Positions 9,606 through 21,100 of a DNA stretch of 64,000 nt are shown here, piece by piece (position 1 is the first letter of the stretch; every line of letters begins with the position of its first letter). Location of the stretch: positions 434,001 through 498,000 of the forward strand of contig NZ_JAJMOX010000001.1 of assembly GCF_020991455.1 (NCBI RefSeq). Direction: 5' to 3'. A program made the position numbers and the translations under genes. Source of the stretch: Flavobacterium sp. JAS. GTDB taxonomy: Bacteria; Bacteroidota; Bacteroidia; Flavobacteriales; Flavobacteriaceae. Below the pieces are notes generated by a model that ran no database searches, was not told the origin of the DNA, and was given only the letters and a program-made list of their open reading frames with translations.

Positions 9606-11408
9606 ATGTCAGCAGAAGCGCACGGTCACGATCACGGACACGATCACGAGCACGAACATCATCATAAAGACACGTTCATTACTAAATATATATTTAGTAT
9701 TGATCACAAAATGATTGCTAAGCAATACTTAATTACCGGTATTATTATGGGAATTATTGGTATTGCAATGTCTTTGCTTTTCAGAATGCAATTAGCATGG
9801 CCAGAAGAGTCTTTCAAAATCTTTAATGTTTTATTAGGAGATAAATTTGCACCTGATGGTGTAATGGCTAATGATATTTATTTGGCCTTAGTTACAATTC
9901 ACGGTACCATCATGGTATTCTTTGTACTGACGGCTGGTTTAAGTGGTACTTTTAGTAACTTACTTATTCCACTTCAAATTGGAGCAAGAGATATGGCTTC
10001 TGGATTCATGAACATGATTTCATACTGGTTATTTTTCTTGTCTGCTGTAATTATGTTGTCTTCTTTATTCGTTGAAGCTGGACCAGCTTCTGCAGGTTGG
10101 ACAATTTATCCACCATTAAGTGCTTTACCACAAGCGATTCCAGGTTCTGGAACAGGTATGACTTTATGGTTAGTTTCAATGGCTATCTTTATCGCATCTT
10201 CTTTAATGGGATCTTTAAATTACATTGTAACTGTTATCAACTTAAGAACTAAAGGAATGTCTATGACTAGACTTCCACTTACAATCTGGACTTTTTTCGT
10301 AACAGCTATTATTGGTGTTATCTCTTTCCCGGTATTGTTATCTGCTGCTTTACTATTGATTTTTGATAGAAGTTTTGGTACTTCATTCTTCTTATCTGAT
10401 ATTTATATCGCAGGAGAGGTTTTACATTACCAAGGTGGTTCTCCAGTTTTGTTCGAGCACTTATTCTGGTTCTTAGGACACCCGGAGGTTTATATTGTAA
10501 TCTTACCAGCAATGGGACTTGTTTCTGAAATTATGGCTACGAATTCTCGTAAACCAATCTTCGGATACAGAGCGATGATTATGTCAGTTCTTGCAATTGC
10601 ATTTTTATCAACAATTGTTTGGGGTCACCATATGTTTATTTCAGGTATGAATCCTTTCTTAGGATCGGTATTTACCTTCACAACTTTATTGATTGCAATT
10701 CCATCTGCTGTAAAAGCGTTTAACTGGATTACGACTTTATGGAAAGGTAACTTACAATTCAACCCTGCAATGTTATTCTCTATCGGAATGGTTTCTACTT
10801 TCATCACTGGAGGTTTAACGGGGATCATTTTAGGAGATAGTACATTAGATATTAACGTTCACGATACTTACTTCGTAATTGCTCACTTTCACTTAGTAAT
10901 GGGTATCTCTGCACTTTATGGAATGTTTGCTGGTATCTATCACTGGTTCCCTAAAATGTACGGAAGAATGTTGAATAAAAACTTAGGTTATATTCACTTT
11001 TGGGTAACTGCAGTTTGTGCTTACGGAGTATTCTTCCCAATGCACTTTATTGGATTAGCTGGTTTACCAAGACGTTATTATACAAATACAAACTTCCCAT
11101 TATTTGATGATTTGCAAAATGTGAATGTTTTGATTACAACGTTTGCTCTTGTAGGTGGTGCTTTCCAATTGGTATTCTTGTACAACTTCTTTAGTAGTAT
11201 TTTCTACGGTAAGAAAGCAGTTCAAAATCCATGGAAATCTACAACATTAGAATGGACAACTCCAGTAGAACATATTCATGGTAACTGGCCAGGAGAAATT
11301 CCTCATGTATACCGTTGGCCGTATGATTATAGTAACCCAAATCACGATGTAGATTTTGTACCGCAAAATGTACCGATGAAAGAAGGTGAAGAAGTTTTAC
11401 ACCACTAA
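9606..11408 (+). CDS. coxA: Cytochrome c oxidase subunit I (heme a, heme a3-CuB)
   Basis: Catalytic subunit of the terminal oxidase, 600 residues and about 12 helices. The CuB histidine with its cross-linked tyrosine is in HPEVY (292-296), the two other CuB histidines are WGHH (341-342), and the heme histidines are in HDTYFVIAHFH (419-429). The HPEVY form points to an A-type, proton-pumping heme-copper oxidase. Residues 6-20 are a histidine/aspartate-rich tail with nine His in 15 positions. It is the last gene of the act-cox operon and is followed 11 nt later by a strong terminator. Subunits III and IV are about 35 kb away. Confidence 0.97.
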   Translation: MSAEAHGHDHGHDHEHEHHHKDTFITKYIFSIDHKMIAKQYLITGIIMGIIGIAMSLLFRMQLAWPEESFKIFNVLLGDKFAPDGVMANDIYLALVTIHGTIMVFFVLTAGLSGTFSNLLIPLQIGARDMASGFMNMISYWLFFLSAVIMLSSLFVEAGPASAGWTIYPPLSALPQAIPGSGTGMTLWLVSMAIFIASSLMGSLNYIVTVINLRTKGMSMTRLPLTIWTFFVTAIIGVISFPVLLSAALLLIFDRSFGTSFFLSDIYIAGEVLHYQGGSPVLFEHLFWFLGHPEVYIVILPAMGLVSEIMATNSRKPIFGYRAMIMSVLAIAFLSTIVWGHHMFISGMNPFLGSVFTFTTLLIAIPSAVKAFNWITTLWKGNLQFNPAMLFSIGMVSTFITGGLTGIILGDSTLDINVHDTYFVIAHFHLVMGISALYGMFAGIYHWFPKMYGRMLNKNLGYIHFWVTAVCAYGVFFPMHFIGLAGLPRRYYTNTNFPLFDDLQNVNVLITTFALVGGAFQLVFLYNFFSSIFYGKKAVQNPWKSTTLEWTTPVEHIHGNWPGEIPHVYRWPYDYSNPNHDVDFVPQNVPMKEGEEVLHH

Positions 11409-11419
11409 AAATATTTAAA

Positions 11420-11450
11420 AAAGACCATCTGAAAAGATGGTCTTTTTTGT
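11420..11450 (+). terminator. Rho-independent terminator of the act-cox operon
   Basis: An AAGACCATCT / AGATGGTCTT stem with a GAAA-type loop is followed by a T-run. It starts 11 nt after the coxA stop codon. Confidence 0.9.
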
Positions 11451-11597
11451 TTTTGTTAAAAGTTAGAATTGGACTATATATTGTACTTTCGGAAATATTA
11501 TAATATTGGAATTTAGAATTTAAGATATTGGGATTTGGCTCTGAAGTTTCGGGATTTTATTTGAAATTTATCTGTTTTACAAACTGATTACTTTGTC

Positions 11598-11605
11598 TAT
11601 CTTTG
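11598..11605 (+). promoter_or_regulatory. Predicted -7 element for ruvB
   Basis: TATCTTTG matches the Bacteroidota -7 consensus TAnnTTTG exactly. It ends only 4 nt before the ruvB ATG, so the transcript would start at or next to the start codon. No convincing -33 TTG was found at the usual distance. A weaker overlapping candidate (TTACTTTG, 11588-11595) would give a leader of roughly 10-14 nt. Confidence 0.5.
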
Positions 11606-11609
11606 TAAA

Positions 11610-12632
11610 ATGAATGAGAACCTAGATCCCACTACAAATGGGTATAACCCAGAAGAATTAGATCTTGAAAAAAGATTACGTCCGCTGTCATTTGATGATT
11701 TTGCCGGACAAGATCAAGTTTTAGAGAATTTAAAAGTTTTTGTTGCTGCTGCCAATCAACGTGGTGAAGCACTTGATCACACACTTTTTCATGGGCCTCC
11801 CGGATTAGGGAAAACTACTTTGGCTAATATTTTAGCCAATGAACTTGAAGTTGGAATTAAAATTACATCTGGCCCTGTTTTAGACAAACCAGGTGATCTG
11901 GCGGGTTTGCTTACAAATCTTGATGAAAGAGATGTTTTATTTATTGATGAAATTCACCGTTTAAGTCCAATTGTTGAAGAGTATTTATATTCGGCAATGG
12001 AAGACTTCAAGATTGATATTATGATTGAGTCCGGACCAAATGCCAGAACGGTACAAATCAATTTAAATCCCTTTACTTTAATTGGTGCAACAACACGTTC
12101 AGGATTACTAACGGCGCCTATGCGTGCTCGTTTCGGAATCTCGTCACGATTGCAATATTATACTACCGAACTTTTGACAACTATTGTTGAAAGAAGTTCT
12201 TCTATACTTAAAATGCCAATTTCACTTGATGCTGCTATCGAAATAGCAGGTCGTAGTCGTGGTACACCTCGTATTGCAAATGCGTTATTACGAAGAGTAC
12301 GAGATTTTGCCCAAATAAAAGGAAACGGAACTATTGATCTGGAGATAGCCCGTTATGCTTTAAAAGCGCTTAATGTTGATGCACACGGTCTTGACGAAAT
12401 GGATAATAAAATTTTATTGACGATTATCAATAAATTCAAAGGAGGACCTGTTGGACTTTCTACTTTGGCTACAGCCGTATCTGAGAGTAGTGAAACAATT
12501 GAAGAAGTATATGAACCTTTCTTAATTCAGGAAGGATTTATTATGCGAACTCCAAGAGGTCGAGAGGTTACAGATAAAGCGTATAAGCATCTGGGAAAAA
12601 TAAATACCAACATTCAGGGAGGATTATTTTAA
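11610..12632 (+). CDS. ruvB: Holliday junction branch migration ATPase RuvB
   Basis: Hexameric AAA+ motor that drives Holliday junction branch migration with RuvA. The 340-residue length is normal. Walker A is GPPGLGKTT (62-70), Walker B with sensor region is LFIDEIHR (about 110-117), arginine-finger region SGPNARTVQ follows, and the C-terminal winged-helix domain includes [10 protein letters not shown] and TPRGREVT. The start is fixed by the typical N-terminus MNENLDP and by a -7 promoter element just upstream. ruvA is 21 kb away at 33320, so the two are not co-transcribed here. A P450 gene follows after 11 nt. Confidence 0.97.
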   Translation: MNENLDPTTNGYNPEELDLEKRLRPLSFDDFAGQDQVLENLKVFVAAANQRGEALDHTLFHGPPGLGKTTLANILANELEVGIKITSGPVLDKPGDLAGLLTNLDERDVLFIDEIHRLSPIVEEYLYSAMEDFKIDIMIESGPNARTVQINLNPFTLIGATTRSGLLTAPMRARFGISSRLQYYTTELLTTIVERSSSILKMPISLDAAIEIAGRSRGTPRIANALLRRVRDFAQIKGNGTIDLEIARYALKALNVDAHGLDEMDNKILLTIINKFKGGPVGLSTLATAVSESSETIEEVYEPFLIQEGFIMRTPRGREVTDKAYKHLGKINTNIQGGLF

Positions 12633-12643
12633 TTCTATCAAAA

Positions 12644-13990
12644 ATGTCTGAAAGTAGAAAATATAATTACCCGAATAGACTTTCAATATTGAGATTTTTC
12701 CTGAATGCTGAAGGAGTGCGTAGAAACCCGATTCCGTATCATAAAAGATATTTTGATGAATTAGGAGATTCTTTTTCTTTAAAAATTGGAAGATCTAAAC
12801 ATATAATTTTATCCAGGGATAATGATATCGCTCAATATATTTTACAGAAGAATCAGAAGAATTATCATAAATCTAAATTTCAATCTGTTTATCTTTCTAA
12901 ATATTTAGGAAAAGGGCTTTTGACAGTTGATGGTGATTTTTGGCTGAAGCAAAGAAGATTAATTCAACCTGCTTTTCATAAGCAAAAAATGAATCAGCTG
13001 GTTGAGAATATGAATAGAACTATCGCTTTAGAGCTTGAAGGGTTAGCTGAAGAAAAGTCGATTGATCTTTTTCCAGTAATGAGTCAGTTGGCGTTTAATG
13101 TTGTAGCTAAATCATTGTTTCAACTTTCAATATCAGAAGAAAAATTAAATCGCATAAAGTTTATCATTGAAGAAGTGCAGAATTTTCTAATCAAAGAAAT
13201 TCGACTTCCACACAAAGTTTGGTGGTTTACTTTAAGCGGGCAGGTTAAAAAACATCTGGGTTTGGCTGAAGAAAATAATAAAATCATTAAAGAAATTATT
13301 GATGAAAGAATTTCTTCGAAAGAAGACATTAATGATTTGCTTAATATGCTTTTAGAAACTCGTTATGAAGATACGGGCGAAGGAATGTCTGTGAGTCAGT
13401 TAGTCGATGAAATAAAGATTCTGTTTATTGCCGGTCATGAAACCACTGCAAATGCGTTGACTTTTACACTTTATCTTTTAGGAAGAAATCCAGAAGTACA
13501 GGAACAAATATTTAAGGAAATTACCGAAGTTGAAACGCAAACAAGTGATATTGTTGAGCAGCTTCAGAACATGCTTTATACAAATGCAGTTTTAAATGAA
13601 TCTATGCGTTTGTATCCTCCCGCATGGATTACAGATAGACAAAATGTAGAAGATGATACAATTGCGGAATATAATATAAAAAAAGGGACACTTATTGGGG
13701 TTTCTTTTTATGAGCTGCATCGAAATCCTAAGTATTGGGAAAACCCAGAAGAATTCAATCCTGAACGATTTTTGGGGGAACAAAAGAAGCAATCTATGCA
13801 ATACTTTTATCCTTTTGGTGCTGGACCCAGAATGTGTATTGGTTCAGGATTTGCTATTTATGAGATGTGTTTAACACTGTCTCAGATTGTAAAAAAATAT
13901 GTGATTAAAGCCGATAAAGATGTTGTTGAATTTAATCCTTTAATCACTTTAAAACCAGTTGGAGTAGAAGTTTTATTCTCAAAAAGATGA
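12644..13990 (+). CDS. Cytochrome P450
   Basis: Heme-thiolate monooxygenase, 448 residues, with no signal peptide or membrane anchor, so probably soluble in the cytoplasm. All hallmark motifs are present: I-helix AGHETT (263-268), ExxR in NESMR (Glu319, Arg322), the PERF meander motif near 370, and the heme loop [10 protein letters not shown] with ligand Cys398. The N-terminal half ([20 protein letters not shown]) resembles the CYP102/CYP4-like fatty-acid-binding group, but the substrate cannot be read from sequence. It lies 11 nt after ruvB and overlaps queG by 4 nt (ATGA). No ferredoxin or ferredoxin reductase gene is adjacent, so its electron donor must be encoded elsewhere. Confidence 0.93.
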   Translation: MSESRKYNYPNRLSILRFFLNAEGVRRNPIPYHKRYFDELGDSFSLKIGRSKHIILSRDNDIAQYILQKNQKNYHKSKFQSVYLSKYLGKGLLTVDGDFWLKQRRLIQPAFHKQKMNQLVENMNRTIALELEGLAEEKSIDLFPVMSQLAFNVVAKSLFQLSISEEKLNRIKFIIEEVQNFLIKEIRLPHKVWWFTLSGQVKKHLGLAEENNKIIKEIIDERISSKEDINDLLNMLLETRYEDTGEGMSVSQLVDEIKILFIAGHETTANALTFTLYLLGRNPEVQEQIFKEITEVETQTSDIVEQLQNMLYTNAVLNESMRLYPPAWITDRQNVEDDTIAEYNIKKGTLIGVSFYELHRNPKYWENPEEFNPERFLGEQKKQSMQYFYPFGAGPRMCIGSGFAIYEMCLTLSQIVKKYVIKADKDVVEFNPLITLKPVGVEVLFSKR

Positions 13991-14919
13991 CAATTAATTC
14001 TAAAGAGTCATATTCGAAATTTATTAAATCTGAAGCTAAGCGGCTCGGTTTTATTTCTTGTGGGATATCTAAAGCCGGTTTTCTTGAGAAGGAAGCTCCA
14101 CGTCTTGAAAAATGGTTAAATAATAATCATAATGGTCAAATGGCATACATGGAAAACCATTTTGACAAGCGTTTAGACCCTACTTTATTAGTTGACGATG
14201 CTAAGAGCGTTGTTTCACTTTTGCTAAATTATTTTCCTTCTGAATCTCAAAATCAGGAAAGTTTTAAGATTTCTAAATATGCTTATGGACAAGATTATCA
14301 TTTTGTTATAAAAGAGAAACTGAAAGAATTTTTGTATTCCATTCAAGAAAATATAGGTGATGTTTCAGGGCGTGCTTTTGTTGATTCGGCACCTGTTTTA
14401 GACAAAGCCTGGGCAGCTAAAAGTGGATTAGGCTGGATTGGTAAAAACAGTAATTTGCTAACGCAAAAAGTAGGCTCTTTTTACTTTATTGCAGAACTTG
14501 TTCTGGATCTGGATTTAGAATATGATCATGCTACAACAGATCATTGTGGATCTTGTACAGCTTGTATAGATGCTTGTCCAACTCAGGCAATTGTAGCCCC
14601 GTACGTTGTTGACGGAAGCAAATGTATCTCCTATTATACAATCGAGCTTAAAGAAAATATTCCTTATGATATGAAAGGAAAATTTGACGATTGGATGTTT
14701 GGTTGTGATACTTGCCAGGATGTTTGCCCCTGGAATAGGTTCTCAAAACCTCATTCCGAACCTTTATTTAATCCAAATCCTGAATTACTTTCTTTTTCTA
14801 AGAAAGATTGGGTAGAAATTACAGAAGAAACTTTTCGTGTAGTTTTTAAAAATTCTCCTATTAAAAGAACCAAGTTTGACGGTTTAAAACGCAATATTAC
14901 CTTTCTAAAAAAGGCTTAA
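13987..14919 (+). CDS. queG: Epoxyqueuosine reductase QueG
   Basis: Reduces epoxyqueuosine to queuosine in tRNA wobble positions, using cobalamin and two [4Fe-4S] clusters. The 310 residues include the DUF1730-type cobalamin domain and a ferredoxin-like part with C187-x2-C190-x2-C193-x3-C197, then C213 and C240-x2-C243-x3-C247 in [11 protein letters not shown]. The length fits the short bacterial form without HEAT repeats. The ATG overlaps the P450 stop codon by 4 nt. The last codons (Lys-Lys-Ala-stop) form part of the left arm of the terminator hairpin that follows. Confidence 0.95.
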   Translation: MTINSKESYSKFIKSEAKRLGFISCGISKAGFLEKEAPRLEKWLNNNHNGQMAYMENHFDKRLDPTLLVDDAKSVVSLLLNYFPSESQNQESFKISKYAYGQDYHFVIKEKLKEFLYSIQENIGDVSGRAFVDSAPVLDKAWAAKSGLGWIGKNSNLLTQKVGSFYFIAELVLDLDLEYDHATTDHCGSCTACIDACPTQAIVAPYVVDGSKCISYYTIELKENIPYDMKGKFDDWMFGCDTCQDVCPWNRFSKPHSEPLFNPNPELLSFSKKDWVEITEETFRVVFKNSPIKRTKFDGLKRNITFLKKA

Positions 14920-14959
14920 ATAAAAAGTTAATTTTTAACTTTTTATTTAAGCCTTTTTT
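14907..14959 (+). terminator. Long terminator hairpin overlapping the end of queG
   Basis: A 25-bp perfect inverted repeat (left arm 14907-14931, right arm 14935-14959, 3-nt loop) starts inside queG. Its ends are A-rich and T-rich, so it could stop transcription in either direction. Confidence 0.85.
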
Positions 14960-15120
14960 ATTTATTTAAAGGTCTCATTATGATACTTTTATGTTTTTGG
15001 TTTGTGCTTTTAATGTTTTTAATTAGTTAGTAATCAGATGATTATGTTGTTTATTTGCGTGTAAAAATGTAAATACCTAATAATCAATATGTTTATAGTC
15101 GTTTTTTAAGAGTTTTTTTA

Positions 15121-15128
15121 TAAATTTG
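15121..15128 (+). promoter_or_regulatory. Predicted -7 element for the giant adhesin gene
   Basis: TAAATTTG matches TAnnTTTG and would give a 5' leader of about 50 nt before the ATG at 15188. No clear -33 TTG is seen upstream. Confidence 0.5.
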
Positions 15129-15187
15129 TGTTAAACCTCCCCAGTTTTACAATCATCCCTTTGTTTTTAATTCAAAAATTTAAATTT

Positions 15188-18100
15188 ATGAAATTAAATT
15201 ACTCTGATAGATTACATAAAGGATTAAATAAAACGCTTTTCTTTTTTTTATTTGTATTTCCGGTTTATATTTTTTCGCAAAATTGTACAGTTAATGCTAA
15301 TGCTGATAGAATAATTTGCCCTGGTGGCAGCACATCTTTACCACCGGACCAATTTTATTTATTAGGAACGGCAAATACGACGCCGGGAAGCATTTTTTTG
15401 CAAAACCCCGTATGGACACAAATTGCCGGACCGGCAGTTCAGATTGTAGATCCAACCGCTGTTCAGTCATTAGTAAAAGGAGCTATTCCCGGTAATACTT
15501 ACACCTTCAGATTAACAGCACAATGTGGAGATGGTTTTACGATTTCTAACGATGTTGTAATAATGGTTTCTTCCTTGACTCTTGCTACAGCCGGCGAGGA
15601 TAAAACGTATTGCCAAGGGACATATCCATTGAATGGAAATACTGTTGGCGCTTCTGAAACAGGAAACTGGAGTGTAGTGGGAAGCAATGGTGCTGGAGTT
15701 AGTATCTCTAATCCAACATCTCCTAATACATCAATTTCAGTTTCTGGTAATAGTTCAGGAAGTACTACTTTAAGATGGACAATTACTAATCCAACGTCTA
15801 ACTGTACATCTTTTGATGAAGTGGTTATTACATCTTTCGGCGGAAGAATGCCTGTTACGGCGGGTGCAGATAAAACGCTTTCAAACTGTTTTTCGGCAAC
15901 TCAAAATGTAAACCTTAACGGAAGTTTCGGCGGAACAATGCCGGGTCAGCAACAAGGGACATGGACAGTCGTTTCTGGTCCAAATATACCTAGTTTTGAC
16001 AATGCGAATGATAACAACACTAATGTTAGTGGACTGGTTGAAGGCACTTACGTTTTTAAATGGACTGTTGCAGGAACTTGTGCAAATGGGAGTGACGAAG
16101 TTACTGTTATAGTGCCTCCTCCAACGGCTGATGTCACTAATGTAGCTAGCTCTAATAAGTATTACTGTGATGGAAGAACCTCAACAGTTCTTCAAGGTAC
16201 AGTTCCATTATATGTAAATGAAACTGTTCAATGGACTCAGACCGGAGGACCGACAGCGGTGATTCAGAATCCTACTTCTCCTTCAACAGTAGTTTCCGGA
16301 ATGACAACAATGGGTACTTATACTTTTTTATATACGTTGACCAACAGTTCGACAAATTGCGTACGTACAGGTACACATACCGTTACTTTAGAAGAAGTGA
16401 TTTCTATTTCAGGCGGTAGCGATCAGATTTTAGGATGTAGTGTTTCAACGGCAACAATTCCGGTTACTTATGTGGGCAATGGTAAAATGAGTTGGCAGAT
16501 TGTGGACGGTCCAATTGTAAATCCGCTTTTAAATCCGCCTTATCCTTCATACCCAACAGCTTTAGTGACTTTCACAGGTAATAGTGTAGTTGTTGGTCAG
16601 TTGACTTTTTCAGGAACTTATATTGTAAGATTAATTAAAGCGCCAGATAAAGGAAGTCAATGTGAAACCGTTTATGATGATGTTTCAATTGTTGTTTCTG
16701 CAACACCAAGTACCTCAAGTGCGGCAACTTCTCAAATTCTGCCATGTAACTCTACATCGGCAGCATTGGCTGGAAATATTGTCGTTGCTGGAGTAGGTAA
16801 ATGGAGTCAGATGTCAGGACCAAGTACGGCAGTTTTTTCAAATGTAAATAGTCCAACAACCCAAGTATCATCTTTAGTTAATGGAACCTACATGTTTCGA
16901 TGGACGATTTCAGGAGGTGAAGCTTGTGCTGTTTCGCAAAGTACTTCGCAAATTGTTGTTTCAAGTGCAATGCCAACAATTTCTCAGGCAGGAAATGATC
17001 AGGCGATTTGTTTTGGTTCACCGGTTCAATTACAAGGGGATGCAGTTTTAAACAGTGAAACTGGTACTTGGACAGTTTCTCCAAATGCAGGAATAGTTTT
17101 TAATAATATACATGACCCAAATGCTATAGCAAAAGGTTTAGCTCAAAATACAACTTATACATTTACGTGGACTATTGCTAATGGTTGCGGATCATCTGCA
17201 GATACGGTAGATGTTGTAACAAATAATACACCAGGGGCCGATGCGAATGCGGGTACAGACCAGTGTCTTGCATCCGGAACAACAACTTTGGTATTAGACG
17301 GAAATGATCCTGCTCCCGGAACAGGTCTTTGGACACAAACTGCAGGTGCAGCAGCGGTAATTACAGATCCAACATTGTATAATGCGACTGTAACGGGATT
17401 AACTGATGGTAATTATGCATTTAAATGGACTGTTAGTAACGTTGGCTGTACTAATGGAGAAGATTCAGTTGCTATAACAATTGCACCAACAATAACCGTT
17501 GCGGACGCAGGAACTAATCAAAGTTTGTGTACTAGTACTGCAACTTTAACGGGGAATGCACCGGCAACAGATGAAACAGGATTATGGGAATTAGTAAGTG
17601 GGGGAGATGGACCAATAATTGCAGATCCGACAAGTCCAGTGACAACGGTTTCAGGTTTAACACCCGGCTCTTGGGTTTACAAATGGACAATTTCGAAAGG
17701 AGCCTGTGCCAGTTCATCAGATTCTGTACAATTAAATATTGATCAAGCACCTTCGCAAGCAATTGCAGGTCCGGATCAGGTGATGTGTAATCAAAGTTCG
17801 GTTACTCTGGCAGCAACAGCGCCTACAGTAGGAAGTGGAATCTGGTCATTGGTAAGCGGGCCAAATTCGCCTGTTTTTTCAAACGCAAAGTCTCCAACAT
17901 CAACGTTATCAGGACTTATTACAGGAGAGTATATTTTAGAATGGACTACTTATACCGGAATAAATTGTCCTCAAAGTAAGGATCAGGCCAGTGTGAAAGT
18001 TACAGAGGTTGCCGCGGCAGGCCCAGATTATACAACTTGCTTAACGGGACCTCTTTATTTGGAAGGAAACGATGGAAGCACAGGAACATGGAGTTATGTT

Positions 18101-21100
18101 TCGGGGCCAAATACGCCAACAGTAACCACAACAGGAAATAGTACTGCATCAGTTACGGGTTTAATTCCGGGAACCTATGTTTTTAGATACACAATTCCTG
18201 CTCAGGGAGCATGTCCTCAAACATCTGATGACATTAGTATAATTATTAATGGTCAAATAACAACAACGCCAAATGCAGGAACAGATCAAGCTTTTTGTGA
18301 TGTTGGTCTGGCAGGAATTCATTTAACGGCTTCATCACTTGATGTAGGTACGACAGGAAAATGGACAAAATTATTTGGTCCCGCAGGAGGATCATTCTCT
18401 GATGATACAAATCCGGATACATTTTTTTTAAATCCGGGTTACGGGACTTATGTGTTTAATTGGACAGTAAACTCAGGAACTTGTAATGCATCTGATCAGG
18501 TAAGAATTGAAAATGCCGAACCACCTTCGCCAGCACTTGCAGGAGGAGATAACACAATATGCGGATCTGTTACAGAACTAACAGCAATACCTCCATTAGC
18601 TGGAACCGGACAATGGGATCAGGTATCAGGACCTACGATAGCAGTTTTTAGTTCTCGCATTTTACCAAATACCACAGTTTCTAATCTAACTCAAACGGGT
18701 GGTGTTTATGTTTTTAGTTGGACAGTTTCTAATGGAGCATTATGTACACCTAATACCGATACAGTACAAATTACAGTCACAGCAGATTTAACCGTTCCGG
18801 ATGCGGGACCAGATCAGACAATTTGCGAATCAGACAATGCTACTTTAGCAGGAAATACAATTACAGCAGGAACCGGTCAATGGACAAAGGTAAGTGGACC
18901 TGCAGGATCATTTTCAGACGATGCAAGCCCAACATCTTCATTTACTCCAAGTGGAGACGGAACTTATGTTTTGCGATGGACAGCAGTGAATCTTAGCTGT
19001 ACAGCTTCTGATGATATGACATTAACTGTTGATCCTTTGCCTACTACTTCAAATGCAGGAACTCCAATTTCAATATGTGAATTTCAACCGTTGACTTTAG
19101 CGGCAAATACACCAACAATTGGAACAGGGTTATGGGCACAAGTTTCAGGTCCGTCGAATGTAGTTTTTGAAACTCCAACCTCTCCAACAACAGCAGTTTT
19201 TGGGGCACAGCCAGGAGTTTATATATTTAGTTGGACAATTTCAATAGGATTTTGTTCACCAAGTTCAAGTAATGTTACAGCGACTATAAATGCATTGCCT
19301 CCATTGGCAGATGCGGGAGCCGATCAGAAGATATGTAATACTTCAACAACAACATTAAATGGAAATAATCCATCAGCAGGAACAGGAGCTTGGACATTTG
19401 TTTCTAATTCAGGAAATACAGCATTAATAACTAATCCAAATATCTTTAATACAACCGTAACTAATCTCTCAGTAGGAACAACAAGATTAAAATGGACTAT
19501 TAGTAGTGGTTCTTGTACTCCATATTCTGATGAAGTAAGTATTGAAAGAGCATCAGATTTAACCATTTCACCACTAACAAGTGATAGCACAATTTGTCAA
19601 GGCGGAACAATAACTTTAAATACAACTCCAACAGGAAGTATTGCACCTTATACGTATCAATGGCAAACATCTTCTAATGGAATTTCAGGATGGACAGACA
19701 TTTCAGGACAAACGAGCGCTTCTTACACCACTAATAGTTCTTTGACAAATGGAGAATATTATTATAGAGTAAATGTTTCAAGTACATGTACTTTGGTAAC
19801 GAGTAATGTTGCCAAGTTAACCATTATTGCAGATCCCCTAGTAACGACCCAGCCAGTTGGAAACACTATATGCTCAGGAGCTACACATACTATGAGCGTT
19901 GCAGCAACAACAACAAATAGTAATGCAGGTGTTATTGCATATCAATGGCAAAGTTCAGCAGATGGGGTTTCTGGCTGGACAAATGTCTCAGGTGGCAGTG
20001 GGGCAAATACAAATACATATACCACTTCAGCATTAACCTCTAGTCTTTACTTTAGAGCTCAGATTACACAATCAGGAAGCGGATGTGAAAGTTTTTCGAA
20101 TCCGGCATTGGTAAATGTTACTACAATTACTGCACAACCAACAACTCCGGCAGCTATTTGTGTTGGTGGAATTGTGAATATTAGCATATCAGCTTCGTTA
20201 AACGGAGGATCAGGAACATTAAGTTATCAATGGCAGAGTAATTCAGGTTCAGGTTTTGTGAATGAAACAAATCCAACGGCGACTACGACTAATTTTACAT
20301 CAGATGTTTTAAACATTACCACACAATTTAGATGTTTGGTAACCTCATCAACAACGAATTGTACTTTGACCTCAAATACTGTTACAGCAACTGTAGTTCC
20401 GGATCCTGCAATATCGGTGCAGCCAACTGGCGGAATTGTTTGTTCTGGCGGAGCACTTACTTTATCAGTTACCGCAACAGGCGGAACACCAAGTCTAAAT
20501 TATCAATGGTATACTAGTTCAGATAATGTAAGTTTTGCATTAATATCAGGAGCAACTTCAAATACTTATAATACACCAGCACTAACGACCGATACCTATT
20601 ACAGAGTAGATGTTTCGGCAACTGGAAATGGATGTGGTTTGGTAACGTCAAATAGCGTATTAGTCGATGTAATTCCTGATCCGGTTGTTACACTGCAACC
20701 TGTTGGAAATACAATTTGCTCAGGTGCGACACATACAATGACAGTTGTGGCTTCTGGAGATCCTGCAGGAGGCGTATTGGTTTATCAATGGCAAAGATCA
20801 ACAAACGGAACGACAGGTTGGGTTAATACAACCGGCGGAAGCGGTGCTACAACAGCATCTTATACAACCGGCGCGTTGACCTCAACTTTTTATTATAGAG
20901 TACGAATCAGACAAGCAGCCAATGGCTGCGAAGTATATTCAGATCCAGTACCAGTATTTGTCGTTACAATTACCGCTCAGCCAGTTGCTCCGGCAGCTAT
21001 TTGTGTGGGCGGGACGGTAATTATTAGCATATCAGCTTCATTAAACGGAGGAGCAGGAACATTAAGTTATCAATGGCAAGGTATTTCAGGTTCAGGTTTT

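Noticed and set aside
11461..11575. Repeated GGAATTT/GGGATTT-like words between coxA and ruvB
   Set aside because: Short, irregular and AT-rich, with no symmetrical or regular spacing; probably decayed simple sequence, not a CRISPR or mobile element.
15128..15187. Upstream in-frame GTG start for the giant adhesin, adding 20 residues
   Set aside because: It overlaps a TAAATTTG promoter element and places 20 residues before a normal signal peptide that begins at the ATG at 15188.
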